Shown: one piece after another, positions 59,588-64,000 of the stretch
How the letters are laid out: the number at the start of each line of letters is the position of its first letter
Position numbering within the stretch: the first letter of the stretch is position 1
Assembly (NCBI RefSeq): GCF_030398385.1
Contig: NZ_JAOAOQ010000001.1
Span: 62,001 to 126,000 of the forward strand
Length of the DNA: 64,000 bases
Origin: Aquibium sp. ELW1220
GTDB taxonomy: Bacteria > Pseudomonadota > Alphaproteobacteria > Rhizobiales > Rhizobiaceae
Direction of reading: 5' to 3'
Position numbers and translations under genes: made by a program
Notes under the pieces: generated by a model
What the model was told of the DNA's origin: nothing
The model's input: the letters and a program-made list of their open reading frames with translations, nothing else
The model's database searches: none

Positions 59588-62254
59588 TCAGCGTGACAGC
59601 AGCGCGACCGGGTGGTGCGCCAGGAGCGTGCGGAGCATCATGCCATTGGCCGCGTCGTGCCGACCGCCACCGAGAACGTCGTGCAGAGGCGCGCCGGACA
59701 TGCCCCGCGAAAGCACAATCCGCGTGTCGCCCCACCAGCCGGACGGAACCCGGCCCGTTTCCGGATCGATGCCGCCGAGAACGAGCCGTGGCGCCACCGT
59801 GATCGCGAGGCTGTCCCCCGCCTGCCGTGCGAAGGCCACCGCGTGGCGCGCGCGCGACCCCTCGATCGCCAGCGGAAGGTAGACACCCTTGGCAAAGAGA
59901 TCCGGCCAATGCCCGCGATAGGCGAGCACCGCGGCGATGAGGGCCTGCTTCTCCCGTGCGAATGCCTCCTCAGGCGCTTCGTCCCCGCCGGTTCCATCTC
60001 TCAGCCGCTCGTCCAGTCGAGTGGCCAGAGTCGAGAAGTCGATCGGCTGCCTGTTGTCCGGGTCGACGAGGCTGAAGTCCCCGCCTTCGCTACCCTGGTA
60101 GACGTCAGGTATGCCGGGAGCCGTCAGCTTGACCAGCGTCTGCGTGAGGCTGTTGAGACGTCCGGCGGCGGCGAAGGGACGAATCGTGGCGGTGAAGTCT
60201 TCATGGAAGGACCGGTTGTCCGGATCGAAAAGCCGCCGCGCATAGGCCGCTACGGCCGCCTCGTACTCGGCCGTCTCTTCCGTCCAGCTGGTGCGGGTCT
60301 TGGCTTCGCGCAGGGATTTCTCGAGATAGGAAAGGAAGCGCGCCTGCAACGCGGCGAGGGCTTCCGCCGAAGGGGTTACTCCTTCGTCCGGCCAGATTCC
60401 CGCCAGCGCCTGATACATCAGCCACTCGGTTGCCGGTTCCGGCGCCGGACCTGGCGGCAGCGCGGCGATGTCGTCCCGGTGCAGGCCGCGCCAGCGCTCC
60501 ACCGCTTCGCCCCACAGGATCGGCGCTTCGGACAGGGTGTAGAGCCGCGCGCGGGCGTCCTCGCCGCGCTTGGTGTCATGGGTGGCGGTGCCGAGCAGCG
60601 AATGGTCGCCGCTCTCGGCTGCGCGACCGAGCCGTGCATGGAACCGCTCGATCCGGCCCGCCGGACGCGCCGGATCGCAGCCCACCTCGTTGAGTGCGAT
60701 CAGCCGGTTGTAGCGGTAGAACACGGTGTCCTCCACCGCCTTCGCCATAACCGGTCCCGAAAGCTGCTGCAGCTTCTCGCGGAAGATCCGTGCCGTCTCT
60801 TCCGTCCCGGGCGCGACGTCGCCGATCAGAAGCCGCTCCACCAGTTCCACCGGCCGCTCCCCATCGAAGCCAAGCCTGCGGGCAGCATCGCGGGTTGCCC
60901 GCCGCACGACGTCCAGGTCATGTTCGGCCATGCCCTCGCGCGTGCCATAGGTGCGATAGACGGGGATGGCGACGATCACGGCCACGATCGCCCCACGGAA
61001 GACATCCTCCGCGATACGCTCGCCCGCCTGCGCCACCGCCTTGCAGGCGAGGCGGGCGAGCGTGGCGAGTTCGCCCGCGAAATTGTGCGTGAGCGTCCGT
61101 TCCCGCGCAGCCCGGATCATCGCCACGGGATCCTGGGTCTCGCCCAGCGCCCGCCTGTGGACGTCGTCCAGGGTCCCAGCCTCGGCTTCGTCCACGAAGA
61201 GGTCGGCGATGCTGTCGATGAACTCGTATCCGGTCGTCCCGTGCACCGGCCAGTCTGCGGGCAGGGTTTCGTCGCCTTCGAGGATTTTTTCGACCACGAG
61301 GTACACATCCGGTCCGATGGCTGCGCGCAGCCGATTCAGATAGCCGGCGGGGTCGGCGAGCCCGTCGACATGGTCGATCCGCAGTCCGTTGACGGCGCCA
61401 CTGAGCACCAGGTCCAGCACCAGCCGGTGGACATCATCGAACACGGCCTCGTCTTCGACACGAACGCCGACGAGCCCGGTGATTTCGAAGAAGCGCCGGT
61501 AGCTGAGGTGTTGCCGTGCGTCCTTCCAGTGGATCAGTTCGTAGGGCTGCTGGCCATGCACCCAGTCGACGAAGCCCGGATCACGGGAGGCCTTCTCCAT
61601 CTCGTCGGCCAGCGCATCCGCGTCCGCAAGCAGGGGGCGCAGCCGGGCGTGGAAGGCGTCGCTGTCGTCGGGCGTCGCCCGCCCGGCTTCCTCGATGATC
61701 ACCCGCGCGGCTGGCGCGCCGAATTGTGCCAGCACGTTTTCGTAGCTGGCGGGGTGCAGCGGGATGACCAGCGTACCCAGAGCGAGACCGATCCAGCCCT
61801 TTGCCGCGTCGAGGGCCAGCCGGATGTCCCCTGACTCCAGCGCGTCTGCGTAAGGCCGACCAAGCATCGGCAGCGTCAGCCGTTCGCTCCAGTCGACATC
61901 GAAGTGGCGCGCATAAGGCGACTGCCGGCCCCATTCCACCACGCTCAGCCACCATGGGTTGGCAAGATCGGCCGCCATGTGGTTCGGCACGATGTCGAGG
62001 ATGAGGGAAAGGTTCTGTTCGCGAAGCGCCGCCACCATGCGATCGAAGCCCGCGCGGCCGCCGAGCTCGGGGTCGATCTCGCAATGGTCGGCGATGTCAT
62101 AGCCGTGGGTGGAGCCGGGTGCTGCCGTGAAGATCGGAGAGGCGTAGAGATGGCTGACGCCAAGCCGCGCAAGATAGGGCGCAAGGCCTGCAGCCCTGTC
62201 GAAGGTCATGCCGTTGCGAAACTGCAGGCGATAGGTGGCGCGGGGCAGCGTCAT
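59588..62254 (-). CDS. treY: Malto-oligosyltrehalose synthase
   Basis: TreY rearranges the reducing-end alpha-1,4 bond of malto-oligosaccharides to alpha-1,1, the first step of trehalose formation from glycogen (with TreZ). The 888-residue GH13 protein has GYDIADHCEIDPELGG, SLILDIVPNHMAADL, the nucleophile region NGLRIDHVDGLADP, acid/base EKILEGDETLP and THDTKRGED. malQ lies 32 nt upstream on the same strand, so the two are probably co-transcribed. treZ would be expected further right, outside the window. Confidence 0.95.
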   Translation of the reverse strand: MTLPRATYRLQFRNGMTFDRAAGLAPYLARLGVSHLYASPIFTAAPGSTHGYDIADHCEIDPELGGRAGFDRMVAALREQNLSLILDIVPNHMAADLANPWWLSVVEWGRQSPYARHFDVDWSERLTLPMLGRPYADALESGDIRLALDAAKGWIGLALGTLVIPLHPASYENVLAQFGAPAARVIIEEAGRATPDDSDAFHARLRPLLADADALADEMEKASRDPGFVDWVHGQQPYELIHWKDARQHLSYRRFFEITGLVGVRVEDEAVFDDVHRLVLDLVLSGAVNGLRIDHVDGLADPAGYLNRLRAAIGPDVYLVVEKILEGDETLPADWPVHGTTGYEFIDSIADLFVDEAEAGTLDDVHRRALGETQDPVAMIRAARERTLTHNFAGELATLARLACKAVAQAGERIAEDVFRGAIVAVIVAIPVYRTYGTREGMAEHDLDVVRRATRDAARRLGFDGERPVELVERLLIGDVAPGTEETARIFREKLQQLSGPVMAKAVEDTVFYRYNRLIALNEVGCDPARPAGRIERFHARLGRAAESGDHSLLGTATHDTKRGEDARARLYTLSEAPILWGEAVERWRGLHRDDIAALPPGPAPEPATEWLMYQALAGIWPDEGVTPSAEALAALQARFLSYLEKSLREAKTRTSWTEETAEYEAAVAAYARRLFDPDNRSFHEDFTATIRPFAAAGRLNSLTQTLVKLTAPGIPDVYQGSEGGDFSLVDPDNRQPIDFSTLATRLDERLRDGTGGDEAPEEAFAREKQALIAAVLAYRGHWPDLFAKGVYLPLAIEGSRARHAVAFARQAGDSLAITVAPRLVLGGIDPETGRVPSGWWGDTRIVLSRGMSGAPLHDVLGGGRHDAANGMMLRTLLAHHPVALLSR

Positions 62255-62286
62255 GGAGGTCGAAGCCGTTTCTCGGCCGCTGGCCG

Positions 62287-64000
62287 TCAGGGTCTGGGAC
62301 GAATGGCAGCGAGCGCGCCGGTAATCCGGCCGAACCGCTCGTCACGCGGCAGGTCCTCGAGCAAGACCGGGCACTTGAACCGCCAGTTGGGGTAGGCATC
62401 GACCGTTCCCGGCAGGTTTGTCGGGCGGTCGTCTCCGGATAGGTCGGCCAGCCGCGCCGCAGCCAGCTTGCAGGGCGTCAGCGCGATGAAACGGTGCATG
62501 GCCGCAGCGAAGCCGGGCGGCAGGAACTCGCCGGGTTCTTCCGCGGCTGCGGCGTAGATCTTCGCCTCTTCCGGCGCCAGCGCATCGGACTGGTCGAGCG
62601 CATCGACCAGCGACACCCGCTCCGCCGCTCGTTCCTTGGTCTGGACGGCAGCCATCTCGGCGTCGATCGCGCCGATGCCATGCCGAAGGCGGATATCGTC
62701 GCCCCGCCACCACGCCCGCAATGGCGCGAGATCATGCGTCGAAAGGCAGGCGATCGCGAGTTCCGGATATGCCTGAGCCGGCTTGAAGCGCGCCTCATCC
62801 TTTTCGAAATAGGCTATGCGGTAGGACAGGATGCCGCGCGTGGCCATCCGCTCGCGAAATCCCTCAGGAACGACACCCAGATCCTCGCCGATCACCAGCG
62901 AATGATGCTTGTTGGAAAGACGCGCGAGGACATCCATCAGCGCTTCCGTCGGATAGTCGACATAGGTGCCATCCGCGGGAGAATGGCCCTCCGGCACGAA
63001 GAAGAGACGCTCCAGCGCCATCACATGGTCGATACGCAACGCGCCACCGAACCGCATGGCTGTGTCCACCGGTTCGGCAAAGGCTGCGCATCCGGTTCGG
63101 GCCAGGTTCTTGGGCGACAGCGGCGTGAGGCCCCAGTCCTGTCCGTAGGCGCTGAAATAGTCGGGGGGCGCGCCGACCGACTGGTCGACCACGTACGCGT
63201 CCCGGTCCGTCCAGGTTGCCGATCCGTCCGGCGCCTCGCCTACCGCGAAGTCGAGATAGAGGCCGATTCGCATGCCGGCGCCACGCGCGATCGTCGCCGC
63301 CTTCTCCAGCTGCGTTTCGCACAGCCATTGCAGCCAGCACTGGAAGCGGACCTCGTCGGAATTCTCGCGGGTGAATGCGGCGACGGCGTCGCAACGCGGG
63401 TCGGCGTATGCCTCCGGCCACTCGCGCCAGCCGCAGCCGAAGCCACGCGCAACCATTTCCTCCGACAGGGCTTCGAACAGCGCGTGCATCCGCAGGGCCT
63501 CCCCGCGCTGTGCGCAGTAGAGATCGAAAGCAGCCGCCGCACCGGGATCGTCGCGCCAGCCGTCGCGCGACCAGATCTGCCGCAGCGCCGTGATCTTCAG
63601 CGCCGCAACCTGGGCGTAGTCTACGGTGGGAAGCGCGGAGAGCGCTCGCGCCTTTGCCACGACCGGTCCTGACGGCTCGTAGCCCGCCACGGCGTCGACG
63701 GCGATGTAGAGCGGATTGAGGAACCGCCGGCTCGACGGCGAGAACGGGCTGCAGCGGTCGGGGTCGGCCAGAAACAGCGCATGAAGAGGGTTGAGCCCGA
63801 CGAAATCGGCACCGGCCTCCGCTGCGACGTCACAGAAGGTTGCGAGGTCGGAAAAGTCTCCGATCCCCCAGTTCCGGCGCGACCGAACTTCGTAGAGTTG
63901 CAGCGATATCCCCCAGACGCGCGTCTCGGCCAGCCATCCGGGGATATGACAGGTGAGGCCCGATGCATCGGACTCGGCAGACCTGTCGGGAACGGATTTC
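62287..64000 (-). CDS. malQ: 4-alpha-glucanotransferase (C-terminal part; start beyond window)
   Basis: GH77 amylomaltase that transfers glucan segments between malto-oligosaccharides. At least 570 residues are present. The frame continues unbroken to the window edge with HIPGWLAETRVWGISLQLYE and RRNWGIGDFSDLATFCDVAA, then SPSSRRFLNPLYIAVDAV. Catalytic parts are ALRIDHVMALERLFFVPEG, LVIGEDLGVVPEG and CLSTHDLAPLRAW. An internal ATG-like start near 63690 is not the true start. It supplies substrate for treY. Confidence 0.94.
   Translation of the reverse strand, partial: KSVPDRSAESDASGLTCHIPGWLAETRVWGISLQLYEVRSRRNWGIGDFSDLATFCDVAAEAGADFVGLNPLHALFLADPDRCSPFSPSSRRFLNPLYIAVDAVAGYEPSGPVVAKARALSALPTVDYAQVAALKITALRQIWSRDGWRDDPGAAAAFDLYCAQRGEALRMHALFEALSEEMVARGFGCGWREWPEAYADPRCDAVAAFTRENSDEVRFQCWLQWLCETQLEKAATIARGAGMRIGLYLDFAVGEAPDGSATWTDRDAYVVDQSVGAPPDYFSAYGQDWGLTPLSPKNLARTGCAAFAEPVDTAMRFGGALRIDHVMALERLFFVPEGHSPADGTYVDYPTEALMDVLARLSNKHHSLVIGEDLGVVPEGFRERMATRGILSYRIAYFEKDEARFKPAQAYPELAIACLSTHDLAPLRAWWRGDDIRLRHGIGAIDAEMAAVQTKERAAERVSLVDALDQSDALAPEEAKIYAAAAEEPGEFLPPGFAAAMHRFIALTPCKLAAARLADLSGDDRPTNLPGTVDAYPNWRFKCPVLLEDLPRDERFGRITGALAAIRPRP

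Noticed and set aside
62494-63672. 392-codon open frame antisense to malQ
   Set aside because: Shadow of malQ, whose catalytic motifs are complete on the minus strand.

Overview
The window looks like chromosomal DNA of an alphaproteobacterium of the order Hyphomicrobiales, probably close to Mesorhizobium, Aquamicrobium or Nitratireductor in the Phyllobacteriaceae. The evidence is high G+C, the order mutS/maeB, lptC-lptA-lptB-rpoN-hpf-ptsN, pmtA beside dnaJ, an OlsB-type ornithine-lipid acyltransferase, an agl-type sugar ABC transporter, and alpha-type sigma32 (CTTG-N18-CYTATNTNNG) and EcfG-like (GGAAC-N16-CGTT) promoter motifs. Both ends cut genes: mutS at the left and malQ at the right. I saw no rRNA, tRNA, CRISPR array, prophage or insertion-sequence transposase.

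Region by region. 0-7.7 kb: mutS (partial), the malic enzyme/phosphotransacetylase fusion maeB, olsB, a hybrid histidine kinase and an AcuI-type reductase. 7.8-13 kb, all minus strand: lspA and two RNA methyltransferase genes joined by 4-nt overlaps, an ornithine cyclodeaminase-family gene, a LapA-like protein, ihfB and sppA. 13.3-18.4 kb, plus strand: LPS transport (lptC, lptA, lptB), then rpoN, hpf and ptsN, the conserved nitrogen-PTS/sigma-54 block. 18.4-24.4 kb: a DUF1150 gene, hsp20, nucleoside hydrolase and ribokinase (ribonucleoside salvage), an Ada-like repair/regulator protein, DUF2244, nth, rpsU. 24.5-34.1 kb: phaZ, a GNAT gene, DUF1330, pyrF, a flavin reductase, pmtA, dnaJ and dnaK, with an acyltransferase between the two chaperone genes.

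34.3-50.5 kb is more accessory: a MarR regulator and an M48 protease that share an upstream motif, a DenD-like dehydrogenase, an aglEFG-K sugar importer without aglA or aglR, a nested inverted-repeat element, a decayed toxin-antitoxin pair, a Tim44-domain protein, an aldo/keto reductase and pheT without pheS. 50.9-64 kb looks like an envelope/stress block: a repeat-rich PRC-barrel protein, DUF421, a phospholipase D-family enzyme, a CtaG-type protein, a NepR-like small protein, small acidic or hydrophilic proteins, a PQQ glucose dehydrogenase, and the treY-malQ end of a trehalose/glucan cluster. Several genes here carry candidate EcfG (general stress response) promoters, which is the most coherent unexplained signal in the window.

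Start codons were chosen from ribosome-binding sites, coupling overlaps and usual family N-termini. Function calls rest on motifs and remembered family patterns, not on database searches.
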